Notes: a model not told the origin generated them from the sequence alone. A stretch of DNA of 64,000 bases from Stutzerimonas xanthomarina (GCF_003935375.1 NZ_RHQM01000013.1:93477-157476); one strand, 5' to 3'. Numbered from the stretch's first letter, positions 51,899 through 63,155 are shown. Numbers and translations are program-made.

Positions 51899-53569
51899 TC
51901 AGGCGGCCTGCTCCTGCGCCTCTCGCAAGGCCCGGTTCATGGCACTGAACAGCGCACGGATGCTGGCGGTGGTGATGTTTTCGTCGATGCCGATACCGTG
52001 CAGCGGGCGCTCGCCGTCCAGGCGTACCTCGATATAAGCAGCGGCCTTGGCGTTGCTGCCGGCGCCGATGGAATGCTCGTGGTAGTCCATGATCTCCAGC
52101 TTCACTGGCAACGCGGCGACCAGCGCTTCCAGCGGCCCCTTGCCGATGCCGCGCCAGTGAGCGATCTCGCCATCGGTCGCGACTTCCACATCCACCGCAC
52201 TGGTGCCGTTCTCTTCCTGCAGACGATGGCCCTTGAGCGTGTACGGCGCGGTGGCCTGCAGGTACTCGGCTTCCAGCAGCGCGTAGATCTGCTTGGCACT
52301 CATCTCCAGGCCCAGGCGGTCGGTTTCCTTCTGCACCACCTGGCTGAACTCGATCTGCATGCGCCGCGGCAGGCTGATGCCGTATTCCTGCTCGAGCAGG
52401 AAGGTGATGCCGCCCTTGCCGGACTGGCTGTTGACGCGAATCACCGCCTCGTAGCTGCGGCCGATGTCGGCCGGGTCGATCGGCAGATACGGCACCTCCC
52501 AGACGCCTTCCGGGTCCTGCAGGGAAAAGCCCTTGCGGATCGCATCCTGGTGCGAGCCGGAGAACGCGGTATGCACCAGATCACCGACATAGGGATGGCG
52601 CGGGTGTACCGGCAACTGGTTGCATTCCTCGACCACCTTGCGCACGGCGTCGATGTCGGAGAAGTCCAGTTGCGGGTCGATGCCCTGGGTGTACATGTTC
52701 AGCGCCACGGTGACCAGGTCGACGTTGCCGGTGCGCTCGCCATTGCCGAACAGGCAGCCTTCGACGCGATCAGCGCCGGCCATCAGGCCCAGCTCGGTGG
52801 CGGCCACGCCGGTGCCGCGGTCGTTGTGGGTGTGCAGGCTGACCAGCACGCTGTCGCGACGGTCGACGTGGCGGCAGAACCACTCGATCTGGTCGGCGTA
52901 GATATTGGGCGTGGCGGCTTCCACCGTGGCCGGCAGGTTGAGGATCAGCTTCTGCTCGGGCGTCGGCTGGAACACCTCGATCACCGCGTTGCAGACTTCG
53001 ACGGCGAACTCCGGCTCGGTGGAACTGAAGATCTCCGGCGAGTACTCGAAACGCCAGGCGGTTTCCGGGTTCTGCGCAGCCAGGCGCTTGATGATCTGTG
53101 CCGCGTTGACAGCGATGTTCACCACGCCGGCCTTGTCCTGATTGAAGACGATGCGGCGGAAACTCGGCGCGGTGGCGTTGTAGTAGTGGACGATGGCCTG
53201 CTTGGCGCCCTTCAGCGACTCGAAGGTGCGGGTGATCAAGTCTTCGCGCGCCTGGGTTAGCACCTGGATGGTGACGTCGTCAGGGATGTGCCCGCCTTCG
53301 ATCAGCTCGCGGACGAAGTCGAAGTCGGTCTGCGAAGCAGAGGGGAAGCCGACCTCGATTTCCTTGATGCCGACCTGCACCAGTGTCTTGAAGAAACGCA
53401 TCTTCTTCGCGGCATCCATTGGCTCGATCAGCGACTGATTGCCGTCGCGCAGATCCGAGCTCAGCCAGATCGGTGCCTGAGTGATGGCCTGCGACGGCCA
53501 GGTGCGATCCGGGATGTCGATGGCCGGAAAGGCGCGATATTTTTTCGATGGGTTCTTGAGCATGGTCAT
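51899..53569 (-). CDS. leuA: 2-isopropylmalate synthase
   Basis: A 556-residue enzyme for the first committed step of leucine synthesis. The catalytic barrel begins with [16 protein letters not shown]; metal-binding [12 protein letters not shown] is present, and the C-terminal regulatory domain (LeuA dimer, from ~residue 430) ends in the glycine-rich [12 protein letters not shown]. The start ATG 53569 gives [14 protein letters not shown] as in other pseudomonads, with GGGGAAA about six bases upstream. A 23-codon upstream extension is rejected. A small hairpin (53607-53623) lies in its leader. Confidence 0.96.
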   Translation of the reverse strand: MTMLKNPSKKYRAFPAIDIPDRTWPSQAITQAPIWLSSDLRDGNQSLIEPMDAAKKMRFFKTLVQVGIKEIEVGFPSASQTDFDFVRELIEGGHIPDDVTIQVLTQAREDLITRTFESLKGAKQAIVHYYNATAPSFRRIVFNQDKAGVVNIAVNAAQIIKRLAAQNPETAWRFEYSPEIFSSTEPEFAVEVCNAVIEVFQPTPEQKLILNLPATVEAATPNIYADQIEWFCRHVDRRDSVLVSLHTHNDRGTGVAATELGLMAGADRVEGCLFGNGERTGNVDLVTVALNMYTQGIDPQLDFSDIDAVRKVVEECNQLPVHPRHPYVGDLVHTAFSGSHQDAIRKGFSLQDPEGVWEVPYLPIDPADIGRSYEAVIRVNSQSGKGGITFLLEQEYGISLPRRMQIEFSQVVQKETDRLGLEMSAKQIYALLEAEYLQATAPYTLKGHRLQEENGTSAVDVEVATDGEIAHWRGIGKGPLEALVAALPVKLEIMDYHEHSIGAGSNAKAAAYIEVRLDGERPLHGIGIDENITTASIRALFSAMNRALREAQEQAA

Positions 53570-53606
53570 GGTGTTTCCCCAGGTAAAGCTCGAGCTAGCA
53601 ACTTGT

Positions 53607-53623
53607 CTGCCCAGTACGGGCAG
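53607..53623 (-). promoter_or_regulatory. Hairpin in the leuA leader
   Basis: CTGCCC and GGGCAG form a 6-bp stem around a 5-base loop, 37 bases before the leuA start. There is no T-run, so it is not a classical attenuator. I see no leucine-rich leader peptide close by. Confidence 0.3.
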
Positions 53624-53853
53624 TGGTTTATGGTGCAAAGCTATTGCTTCATGGTTGTGTCTTGCAAGTCGTGATAGAAAATTGATGGTTTATTGCTGTA
53701 TTCAGACCTTGTGGGTGATTTGTGCTGGTTAGCAGGTAAAAAGAGAAGATTGATTGCTCGACTCTGTTGCGGCCTCATGTCGCAGCGGACGGGGCGAAAA
53801 GGCTGTGCGATCATCCAGCCATTCCATAGGGTCATGTCACGAAGGACACGCCG

Positions 53854-54231
53854 GTGACACGCAAACGGTATTCGACAATGAGCATTTGGCTTGGCCTGTT
53901 CGCCATGCTGATGATCCATGTCGGCCCGTTGTATTCGGCAGTCCAGGCCGCCCAGGCCAGTGCGCAGCATCATCACCATGCCGAGCATGAGCCAACCGCT
54001 CACGGTCATCACGGCCAGGCACGTGCGGGCGATCCCGCCTGGCTGGCAGCGCTCGAACTCTGCGGCTACTGCGAGCTGTTGACGGTCAATCCGCCGCTCA
54101 GCCTGTCCGTCGATCTGGTGCTGCCTAGCCACGCGCCGGCTTACTTCCACCCACTTCCCGAGCAGCCGCAGGCTCCTGCGCTGCGACGCAGCAGCGGCCA
54201 TCCCCGCGCCCCACCGCATCTCCACTGCTGA
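53854..54231 (+). CDS. DUF2946 His-rich protein linked to copper uptake
   Basis: A 125-residue exported or membrane-anchored protein. An N-terminal helix (about residues 11-33) is followed by a histidine-rich stretch (HHHH at 39-42, then HGHHG) and the DUF2946 core with C70 and C73 in ELCGYCELLTVNPP. The histidines and CxxC suggest metal binding. The start is GTG at 53854 with AAGGA six bases upstream. It precedes the OprC-like receptor gene by 53 bp and probably shares its transcript. Copper function is inferred from context. Confidence 0.82.
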   Translation: MTRKRYSTMSIWLGLFAMLMIHVGPLYSAVQAAQASAQHHHHAEHEPTAHGHHGQARAGDPAWLAALELCGYCELLTVNPPLSLSVDLVLPSHAPAYFHPLPEQPQAPALRRSSGHPRAPPHLHC

Positions 54232-54284
54232 CCGCAACCAGCCGCCTCGTTGCGGCCTAATCACATGCAGAAGTGGAAGTTCTT

Positions 54285-56480
54285 ATGTCCAGCATTACTC
54301 ATGGCTGTACGGCGCGAGCGCGCCTGTCTGAGCGTTTTTCGATTCAACCATCCCGCCTGCGTTGGCAGTTCGCCCATGCCGCGCTGCTGGGAATGCTCGC
54401 CAGTGGCGCACTGGCCGCGGAGGCTGAGCATGCCGGCCATGCGGAGCACGCCGAAGCCGTTGAACTGGCGCCGATGGTCATTACCGGCGTCGGCCAGCAG
54501 TCCCCACTGACCGTGGTGACCGACCCCAAGATTCCCCGTCAGCCGATGCCGGCCAGCGACGGTGCCGACTACCTGAAGACCATTCCCGGCTTTTCCGCCG
54601 TGCGTAACGGCGGCGTCAACGGCGATCCGGTGTTCCGCGGCATGTTCGGCTCGCGCCTGAAACTGCTCTCCAACGGCGGCGAAATGCTCGGCGCCTGCCC
54701 GAATCGCATGGATTCGCCGAGCTCGTACATCAGCCCGGACACCTTCGACAAGCTCACGGTCATCAAAGGGCCGCAGAGCGTGCTCTGGGGGCCAGGTGCC
54801 TCGGCCGCCACCGTGCTCTTCGAGCGCGAGCCGGAGCAGTTCAGTGAGCCGGATTATCGCCTCAACGGCAGCTTGCTGACCGCCTCCAACGGTCGCTTCG
54901 ACCGCAACCTGGACGCCGCCGCCGGCAACAGTCAGGGCTATGCGCGGCTGATGGCCAACAGCTCCCAGGCTGACGATTACGCCGATGGCAACGGCGATAC
55001 CGTGCCGTCGCGTTACGACAAGTGGAACACCGACATCGCCCTGGGCTGGACGCCGGATGCGGACACCCTGGTCGAGCTGACCGCCGGCCGCGGCGATGGC
55101 TACGCACGCTATGCCGGGCGCGGGATGGACGGCAGCCAGTTCCAGCGTGAGAGCCTGGGGCTGCGCTTCGAGAAGACCAATCTCGGCGAGACCTTCTACG
55201 GGCTGGAGGCGCAGGTCTACTACAACTACGCCGACCACATCATGGACAACTACAGCCTGCGCGATTTCGTGCCGTCGATGATGATGCCCAACCCGACGCT
55301 GTCGCGGGTCGACCGACGTACGCTGGGTGGCCGGCTGGTCGGCACCTGGCAATGGACGGATGTCGAGCTCAAGGCCGGGGTCGATGCCCAGCGTAGCGAG
55401 CACCGCAAGGTCATGAACCCGGCCGGCGCCGCCAACCAGATGGTCACCGCTGCGGGAAGCGACGTACTGCCCTGGGTGCCGGACGCGATGTTGCACAGCT
55501 ACGGCGTCTTCGGCGAGCTGACCTGGCAGCTCAGCGAGCGCGAGAAGCTCATCAGCGGCCTGCGTCTGGACCTGCACGAAGCGACCGACGAGCGCGAGTT
55601 CTTCCGCAGTCATGACGCTTCGAGCATGCCCATCGTTTCCCGCAACTGGGACAACCCTACTGCCGGTGAAACGCGTCGCGACACGCTCTACAGCGGCTTC
55701 GTGCGCTATGAGGAGGAGCTCGTCAGCCTGCCGGCGACCTGGTATGCAGGCCTCGGCCATGCCGAGCGTTTTCCCGACTACTGGGAGCTATTCGTCTCCA
55801 ATCCAGGGCCGGTCGGCACGGTGCAGCCCTTCGACTCGGTGCGGCCTGAGAAGACCACGCAGCTGGACGTCGGCCTGCAGTACGCCAAGGGACCGCTGGA
55901 GGCCTGGGTTTCCGCCTATGCCGGCCTGGTCGAGGATTACATTCTGTTCAGCTATGTGCCCGGCGTAATGCCCGGCATGCTTCGCGCCGAGGTCAGCAAC
56001 ATCGACGCTACCATCGCTGGAGCCGAGATGGGCGCCAGCTACCGTTTCACCAGCAACTGGAAGGGTGATGCGAGCCTGGCCTATGCCTGGGGCAAGAACC
56101 GCAGCGACGATCGTGCCATGCCGCAGATCCCGCCACTGGAAGGACGTCTGGGCCTGACCTACGAGCGAGACAACTGGAGCACCAGTGGCCTCTGGCGCGT
56201 GGTCGCCTCGCAGGGTCGGGTTGCCGAGAATCAGGGCACCGTGGTCGGCAAGGACTTCGACGAGAGCGCCGGCTTCGGCGTGCTGGCGGTCAACGGCGCC
56301 TACCGGCTGAACAAGAACTTCAAGCTCAGTGCGGGCGTCGACAACCTGCTGGACAAGGCCTACAGCGAGCATCTCAATCTAGCCGGCAGTGCGGGCTTCG
56401 CCGATTACGGCCTTGAGCCCACCAGCCGAGTCAACGAACCGGGCCGCACCTACTGGGCGCGGGTCGACATGAGCTTCTAA
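54285..56480 (+). CDS. oprC: TonB-dependent copper receptor (OprC-type)
   Basis: A 731-residue outer-membrane receptor. The signal peptide ends near residue 44; a short His-rich segment (HAGHAEHAE) and TonB-box-like MVITGVG follow, then the plug domain and a beta-barrel ending in ARVDMSF. A CxxxM motif, C138 and M142 in GACPNRMD, matches the copper-binding pair known in P. aeruginosa OprC. The ATG at 54285 has GGAAG about six bases upstream. It is expressed with the DUF2946 gene and ends at a GC-rich hairpin. Confidence 0.92.
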   Translation: MSSITHGCTARARLSERFSIQPSRLRWQFAHAALLGMLASGALAAEAEHAGHAEHAEAVELAPMVITGVGQQSPLTVVTDPKIPRQPMPASDGADYLKTIPGFSAVRNGGVNGDPVFRGMFGSRLKLLSNGGEMLGACPNRMDSPSSYISPDTFDKLTVIKGPQSVLWGPGASAATVLFEREPEQFSEPDYRLNGSLLTASNGRFDRNLDAAAGNSQGYARLMANSSQADDYADGNGDTVPSRYDKWNTDIALGWTPDADTLVELTAGRGDGYARYAGRGMDGSQFQRESLGLRFEKTNLGETFYGLEAQVYYNYADHIMDNYSLRDFVPSMMMPNPTLSRVDRRTLGGRLVGTWQWTDVELKAGVDAQRSEHRKVMNPAGAANQMVTAAGSDVLPWVPDAMLHSYGVFGELTWQLSEREKLISGLRLDLHEATDEREFFRSHDASSMPIVSRNWDNPTAGETRRDTLYSGFVRYEEELVSLPATWYAGLGHAERFPDYWELFVSNPGPVGTVQPFDSVRPEKTTQLDVGLQYAKGPLEAWVSAYAGLVEDYILFSYVPGVMPGMLRAEVSNIDATIAGAEMGASYRFTSNWKGDASLAYAWGKNRSDDRAMPQIPPLEGRLGLTYERDNWSTSGLWRVVASQGRVAENQGTVVGKDFDESAGFGVLAVNGAYRLNKNFKLSAGVDNLLDKAYSEHLNLAGSAGFADYGLEPTSRVNEPGRTYWARVDMSF

Positions 56481-56498
56481 CGAGACAACGGCGGTAAA

Positions 56499-56521
56499 GG
56501 AGCGAGGGTTCGCCTCGCTCC
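56499..56521 (+). terminator. Hairpin after oprC
   Basis: GGAGCGAGG and CCTCGCTCC form a perfect 9-bp stem around GTTCG, 18 bases past the oprC stop. There is no T-run. Confidence 0.5.
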
Positions 56522-56524
56522 GGA

Positions 56525-56644
56525 CGTAGGTTGGCGCTGAGGCGCGGGGCGTGCTGGAGCGGCTCGCGGCGCTGGCATCAGGGATGACGCATGGGCAGCG
56601 CTCAAGGCGGTTTCAGCGGCTTCGTGCCTCAGCGCCAACCTACG
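56525..56644. repeat. 120-bp element with 19-bp terminal inverted repeats
   Basis: The 19 bases CGTAGGTTGGCGCTGAGGC (56525-56543) recur as a perfect reverse complement at 56626-56644. The similarity continues inward with mismatches (GCGGGGC against ACGAAGC). No ORF or transposase lies inside. It fills the whole gap between oprC and the mscS-type gene and ends 1 base before the latter's stop codon. The arrangement looks like a REPIN/MITE-type intergenic repeat; only one copy is seen in this window. Confidence 0.75.
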
Positions 56645-56645
56645 A

Positions 56646-57935
56646 TTAACTTCTTTCCTCGGCCGGATGTCCTTCCGGTTGCAGCAATGCCGGCGCGCCC
56701 GGCTGGCGCAGTGAATCGCGCCAATCGCGTACATCGCCGCCGCTTGGGTGCTGGAATACCCGTAGACCGAATTCCGGCAGGATCGCCAGCAGGTGGTCGA
56801 AGATGTCCGACTGGATGGCTTCGTACTGCGTCCACGCCACCGTATTGGTGAAGCAGTAGATTTCCAGTGGCAGGCCGTCCGCAGTCGGGCTCAGCTGGCG
56901 CACCATCAGCGTCATGTTCTGGTGCACGCCGGGGTGGGCGCGCAGATAGCGCTCGACATAGGCGCGGAAGGTCCCGAGATTGGTCACCCTGCGGGTGTTG
57001 ACCGGCTCCTGCCCACGCTCGGCGAGCTTGGCGTTCCACTCGTCGATCTCCTTGCGCTTGTTGACCAGGTAATCCTCCAGCAGGCTAAAGCGATACAGCC
57101 GCTTGCGCTCGTCGGCATCGAGAAAATGCACGCTCTGCTGATCCAGATACAGGCTGCGCTTGATGCGCCGGCCGCCGCTTTCCTGCATGCCGCGCCAGTT
57201 CTTGAACGAATCCGAGATAAAGCGCTTGGTCGGGATGCTGGTGATGGTCTTGTCCCAGTTCTGCACCTTGACGGTATGCAGCGCGATATCGATCACGTCG
57301 CCGTCGGCATTGAGCTGCGGCATTTCCACCCAGTCGCCGACGCGGATCAGGTCGTTGGAGGTGATCTGTACGCTGGCCACCAGCGAAAGCAGGGTGTCCT
57401 GGAAGATCAGCATCAGCACCGCCGCCATGGCACCGAGGCCGGAGAGCAGGATCAGCGGCGAACGGTCGATCAGAGTGGCGATGATGAGGATGGTGGCGAT
57501 CGCGTAGATGACGATCTTCACCACCTGCAGATAGCCCTTGATCGGGTGCAGGCGCGCGTCCGGTCGGCGCTGGTAGACCACGTTGATGATGTCGAGCACC
57601 GCGCCGAGCGCCAGCGCGATGGTCAGCACGATGAAGCCGCCGCAGACGTTCTGTACCACGGTCACCGCGGCTTCCGGCAGGCCCGGTACGGTCGTCACGC
57701 CAAGCGACAGCACCAGTGCGGGGACGATGTTCGACAGCCGCTTGATGATGCCGAAATCCTGCAGTTCGCCATCGCGGGTGTGGCGCAGTAAACGGTAAAG
57801 GCCACGCACCAGGATGCGCTTGACGATCCAGTTGGACAGCCAGGCGGCGAAGATCAGCGTGGCACTGGCGAGCAGCGTCTGCAGTTCGGGGTGGGCTCTG
57901 AGCCAGTCCAGCCAGCCGGCCAGATCGTCAGACAT
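56646..57935 (-). CDS. MscS-family mechanosensitive channel (YbdG-like)
   Basis: A 429-residue inner-membrane protein with about five N-terminal helices, an MscS pore/beta domain (RVGDWVEMPQLNADGDVIDIALHTVKVQNWD) and a large C-terminal cytoplasmic domain with the IPTKRFISDSFKNWRGM segment. It resembles YbdG, which opens on osmotic downshock. The ATG at 57935 has GGAGA about six bases upstream. The inverted-repeat element begins just past its stop. Confidence 0.9.
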   Translation of the reverse strand: MSDDLAGWLDWLRAHPELQTLLASATLIFAAWLSNWIVKRILVRGLYRLLRHTRDGELQDFGIIKRLSNIVPALVLSLGVTTVPGLPEAAVTVVQNVCGGFIVLTIALALGAVLDIINVVYQRRPDARLHPIKGYLQVVKIVIYAIATILIIATLIDRSPLILLSGLGAMAAVLMLIFQDTLLSLVASVQITSNDLIRVGDWVEMPQLNADGDVIDIALHTVKVQNWDKTITSIPTKRFISDSFKNWRGMQESGGRRIKRSLYLDQQSVHFLDADERKRLYRFSLLEDYLVNKRKEIDEWNAKLAERGQEPVNTRRVTNLGTFRAYVERYLRAHPGVHQNMTLMVRQLSPTADGLPLEIYCFTNTVAWTQYEAIQSDIFDHLLAILPEFGLRVFQHPSGGDVRDWRDSLRQPGAPALLQPEGHPAEERS

Positions 57936-58013
57936 GTGAATCTCCATTGAGAGGTGAGGGCGCGGCCTTGGCAAATTGCCTTGGCCGCTGCCCGGCTTGT
58001 CGGTGTGGCTTGG

Positions 58014-58556
58014 TCAGCGGATAAATTCGCGGCTGATACTCTTGAACAGTTCGGTGCCGGCGCGTTCCATCCATTCGAAGGCAACCATCTCCCGCGAGAC
58101 GATCACCGCGCCGGCCTGGCGCATGCGCTCCAAGGCCAGCGCCTTGTCGCTGGCCCGCCGCGAGCTGACGCCTTCTTCGACGACGAAGACTTCGTTGCCA
58201 CGGGCGCGCAGGTCCAGCACCGTCTGCAGCACGCACACGTGAGTCTCGCAGCCGCAGATGACGAACTGCCGGCGTTCGCCACCCGGGCGCTGGAACAGTT
58301 CGCCGTCGCCGGCCGCGGAAAAATGCAGCTTCTCGACAATGGCGGTCTCGTCGACGTTGTCACGCAGAGCCGAAATCGTGTGGCCGAGGCCCTTGCTGTA
58401 CTGCTCGGTCAGCAGCACCGGCACACCGACTCGCTGCGCCACCTGTTGCAGCCAGGCGGTGTGCTCGGCCATGGCTGCATTGTCGAGGATCACCGGGAAC
58501 AGGCGTTCCTGGATGTCGATGATCAGCAGGGTGGAATCCGTTGCCTTGATACGCAT
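58014..58556 (-). CDS. Isochorismatase-family cysteine hydrolase
   Basis: A 180-residue alpha/beta hydrolase with the catalytic triad D14 (IDIQE), K76 (VEKLHF) and C108 (CGCETHVCV). It resembles the YcaC-like group of the isochorismatase superfamily rather than true isochorismatase, so the substrate is unknown. The ATG at 58556 has GAGGAAG about eight bases upstream; an in-frame extension to 58622 is rejected. It lies 19 bp after the M23 peptidase gene. Confidence 0.88.
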   Translation of the reverse strand: MRIKATDSTLLIIDIQERLFPVILDNAAMAEHTAWLQQVAQRVGVPVLLTEQYSKGLGHTISALRDNVDETAIVEKLHFSAAGDGELFQRPGGERRQFVICGCETHVCVLQTVLDLRARGNEVFVVEEGVSSRRASDKALALERMRQAGAVIVSREMVAFEWMERAGTELFKSISREFIR

Positions 58557-58575
58557 CGCAGTGCTTCCTCGTGGT

Positions 58576-59400
58576 TCAGGGTTTGTAGGCGCCGATGAAG
58601 ATGGCCGGGTCGACACGGGCATCGTTCAGGCTCACGTTCCAGTGCAGGTGCGGGCCGGTGGCACGCCCGGTCGCGCCGACCTTGCCGAGCACCTGGCCAC
58701 GCGCCAGTTGGTCGCCGACTTTCACGCCAATTTCGGAGAGATGGCAGAACATGCTGATCAGCCCCTGGCCGTGGTCGACGAAAACGGTCTTGCCGTTGAA
58801 GAAGTAGTCACCGGTGAGTATGACCTTGCCGGCCGCCGGTGCCTTGATCGGCGTGCCGCTCTTGGCGGCGAAATCCAGGCCCGAGTGCGGGTTACGTTCC
58901 TCGCCGTTGAAGAAACGGCGCAGGCCGAACGGCGACGACAGCGGGCCGTCCACCGGGCGATCGAACAACAGATTGCTTGGCTGGTTGGCGCTGAACTGCC
59001 GGTAGGCGCGGGTCTGTTCGTCCAGTTCGCGCTCGATGCGCTTGAGGTCTGCCGGATTGGGATTGACCTGGCGCTGGTTCTTCAGCGTGATGTGCTGCGC
59101 TCGATAGTCGCGGCTCTCGACCTGGAAGGCTTGGGGACGGCCATCGATCTCCAGCTGCTGCGCGCCCGGCTTCACCGACAGCGGGATGCCGACGATGGCG
59201 ATCCAGCGTTTGCCATCCTCACGCACCACCAGGGTTGGCTTGCCCTGATAGCGAGCCTGCGGTGCGCTAACGTCGTCACCTAGCTCGATCACGGCAACGC
59301 CGCCGGGCACAGGCTTGTTCAGCAGACGGGTGATGAAGCCCTCGGCATGGGCGCAAAGGGGAAGGGCGAGGCACAACAGCAGGGCGAGAAGGCGTGGCAT
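58576..59400 (-). CDS. M23-family metallopeptidase
   Basis: A 274-residue periplasmic LytM-type endopeptidase. The signal peptide covers ~19 residues (MPRLLALLLCLALPLCAHA). The zinc site is complete: H172 and D176 (HSGLDFA) and H253 in HLHW, so it is probably an active peptidoglycan cross-link hydrolase rather than a degenerate activator. An Ig-like N-terminal domain (residues ~30-100) precedes a helical linker. It is 80 bp downstream of xseA on the same strand. Confidence 0.92.
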   Translation of the reverse strand: MPRLLALLLCLALPLCAHAEGFITRLLNKPVPGGVAVIELGDDVSAPQARYQGKPTLVVREDGKRWIAIVGIPLSVKPGAQQLEIDGRPQAFQVESRDYRAQHITLKNQRQVNPNPADLKRIERELDEQTRAYRQFSANQPSNLLFDRPVDGPLSSPFGLRRFFNGEERNPHSGLDFAAKSGTPIKAPAAGKVILTGDYFFNGKTVFVDHGQGLISMFCHLSEIGVKVGDQLARGQVLGKVGATGRATGPHLHWNVSLNDARVDPAIFIGAYKP

Positions 59401-59480
59401 GAAAGGATCCGCTGGAATAAACGGCCCATCCTCGCGTAAAGCTGCGCTGGGGAAAAGGCTGGCCATCTGGCGACCGCCGG

Positions 59481-60857
59481 TCAGAGCAGCGGCAGCGTGA
59501 CCGGTGCCAGATGATTGTCTTCCACCCGCACCTCCAATTCGCCCTCGCCGAGCCTGGCCTTGAGGCGCTGGCCAGGTTGCGTCTGGCTGGCGCTGCGGAT
59601 CGCCTGGCCGCGCTCGTCGAGCAGAATGCTGTAGCCGCGGCTGAGTGTGGCCAGCGGGCTGACCACATTAAGTGTCTGGGCGAGGCCCTGTAGCTGTTGC
59701 CGGCGGCCTTTCAGGTTGGCCTGCATCGCTCGCGGCAGACGCGAGGAGAGGTGTTCGAGTCGCTGCAGCAACAGATTCAGCGAACGCCCCGGGTGTTGCG
59801 CGGCCAGGCGTGTTGCCAGGCGGGCCAGACGCTCCCGGCCGCTGCACAGGCGGCGGTCGACGGCGCGCAGCAGGCGCTGCTCGAGGTCGTCGATGCGCTG
59901 GGCCTGGTGCTGCAGCCGTTCGCCGGGGTGGCGCAGGCGGCGGGTCAGGCCTTCCAGTCGCATGGCGTCACGGTGCAGACGATCACGCATGCGCAGCACC
60001 AGACGCTGTTGCAGCCCGCTCAGCCGGTGTTGCAGGTCGGCGCTGCTGGGTGCCAGCAGCTCGGCAGCCGCGGATGGCGTTGGCGCGCGGACGTCGGCGA
60101 CGAAGTCGGCGATCGAGACATCGGTTTCGTGGCCCACGGCGCTGACAATCGGCGTGACACAGGCATCCACCGCGCGCGCCACCGCTTCTTCGTTGAAGCA
60201 CCAGAGGTCCTCCAGCGAGCCGCCGCCGCGAGCCAGAATCAGCGCATCGAAGCCCTGGGCATCGGCCAGTTGCAGTGCGTGGACAATCTGCGCGGTGGCT
60301 TCGCGACCTTGCACGGCGGTGGGGATCAGCGTCAGCTCGACTTGCGGCGCGCGGCGTTTGAACACCGAGATGATGTCGCGGATCACCGCGCCGGTCGGCG
60401 AGCTGACGATGCCAATGCGTCGCGGGTGGGCGGGCAGGGCGGCCTTGCGTTCGGCCGCGAACAGACCTTCGGCGCTGAGCTTTTCCTTGAGTGCCTCGAA
60501 GGCCAGGCGCAAAGCGCCGTCACCGGCCGGCTCCAGCGTATCGAGAATCAGCTGGTAGTCGCCGCGTCCCTCGAACAGCGAGACCTTGCCGCGTACCCGC
60601 ACCGCCAGGCCGTCGCGCAGGGCCTGGCGAACCCGCGCCGCGTTCTGCCGGAACAGCGCACAGCGCACCTGGGCGTTCTTGTCCTTGAGGGTGAAATAGA
60701 TGTGGCCGGAAGCCGGGCGGGCGAGGTTTGAAATCTCGCCTTCGACCCAGACCTGGGCGAACACGTCCTCGAGCAACAGGCGGGCGCGACCGTTGAGCTG
60801 ACTGACGGTCAGCACTTCGCGATCGAGATTGAGACGCTGGAAGGGATCTTTGAGCAT
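59481..60857 (-). CDS. xseA: Exonuclease VII large subunit
   Basis: A 458-residue subunit of the single-strand-specific exonuclease VII. The N-terminal OB fold contains VWVEGEISNLARPASGHIYFTLKD; the catalytic region has GIVSSPTGAVIRDI, LILARGGGSLEDLWCFNEE and SAVGHETDVSIADFVADVRAPTPSAAAE. A long arginine-rich coiled coil follows. The gene diverges from the zinc-ribbon protein gene across 130 bp. The partner xseB is not in the window. Confidence 0.96.
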   Translation of the reverse strand: MLKDPFQRLNLDREVLTVSQLNGRARLLLEDVFAQVWVEGEISNLARPASGHIYFTLKDKNAQVRCALFRQNAARVRQALRDGLAVRVRGKVSLFEGRGDYQLILDTLEPAGDGALRLAFEALKEKLSAEGLFAAERKAALPAHPRRIGIVSSPTGAVIRDIISVFKRRAPQVELTLIPTAVQGREATAQIVHALQLADAQGFDALILARGGGSLEDLWCFNEEAVARAVDACVTPIVSAVGHETDVSIADFVADVRAPTPSAAAELLAPSSADLQHRLSGLQQRLVLRMRDRLHRDAMRLEGLTRRLRHPGERLQHQAQRIDDLEQRLLRAVDRRLCSGRERLARLATRLAAQHPGRSLNLLLQRLEHLSSRLPRAMQANLKGRRQQLQGLAQTLNVVSPLATLSRGYSILLDERGQAIRSASQTQPGQRLKARLGEGELEVRVEDNHLAPVTLPLL

Positions 60858-60987
60858 GGCGGCGATGATAAGCCGGGCGCGGCCAGGCGCAAACCGAAAC
60901 TGCTTCGCCTCCGTCCAGCGGGCCTTGACCGGCCAACGGGTGGCGCTAAGCTGCGCGGCCTTTCTTCATCTCCCGTTCCGAGCCGCC

Positions 60988-61539
60988 ATGAGCCACAGTC
61001 AAGCGATCATCGTGCCGCGCATTTCCACATTCCCAGCGCACGAAGCCAAGGCGCGGATGATTCTGCGCTGGCTGGCCGAGCGGCGCATCGTCGAGGCGCT
61101 GCCGACCACCTGCGGTCGCGGCGTTGGCGGCATGGGCTACGCTATCGCTTCCGGCGCGCGCAGTGTCGTGCAGCATCCGGATCGCATGCCTTTTGGCGAA
61201 GCCATCAACGGCCTTGAAGTGGTGACCAAGCGCTGCATCTACACGCCAACACGGGATTTCGCCGAGGAGGCAGGCTGCCCCGAATGCCGTCGCGAGATTG
61301 GCGAGGCGTTGTTTGAAAGCCTCGACGAGTGGATGCCTAAGCAGACCGACAATTTCACCTGTCCGGAATGTGGCTTCGAAGACGACATCAACGGCTTCCT
61401 GTTCATTCCGGCGTGCGGCTTTTCCAATCTCGGCTTTATCTTCAATGGCTGGGGCGAGGCCGGCCTTCGCCAGTCGTTTCTCGATGAATTCGCCGAACGC
61501 CTGGGCTTCAAGGTGGCGCTGGTGATTGATCGGCCGTGA
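60988..61539 (+). CDS. Zinc-ribbon protein of unknown function
   Basis: A 183-residue protein with two CxxC pairs, C97/C100 (CPECRREIG) and C125/C128 (CPECGFEDD), that should bind one zinc ion. The N-terminal half contains the glycine-rich GRGVGGMGYAIASGA; the C-terminal half is hydrophobic-aromatic (ACGFSNLGFIFNGWGEAG). I do not recognise a function. Homologues in pseudomonads are, as I recall, sometimes labelled as sugar ABC transporter ATPase, but no Walker motif is present. The ATG at 60988 follows a weak ribosome site. Confidence 0.75.
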   Translation: MSHSQAIIVPRISTFPAHEAKARMILRWLAERRIVEALPTTCGRGVGGMGYAIASGARSVVQHPDRMPFGEAINGLEVVTKRCIYTPTRDFAEEAGCPECRREIGEALFESLDEWMPKQTDNFTCPECGFEDDINGFLFIPACGFSNLGFIFNGWGEAGLRQSFLDEFAERLGFKVALVIDRP

Positions 61540-63135
<1,596 letters not shown>

Positions 63136-63155
63136 TCCGCTCAGCTAGACAGGCG

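Noticed and set aside
53584..53700. leuA leader considered as a leucine attenuator
   Set aside because: No leader peptide rich in leucine codons was found, and the only hairpin lacks a T-run.
54261..55760. 499-codon open frame on the minus strand across oprC
   Set aside because: It is antisense to the TonB receptor, which has signal peptide, plug and barrel features.
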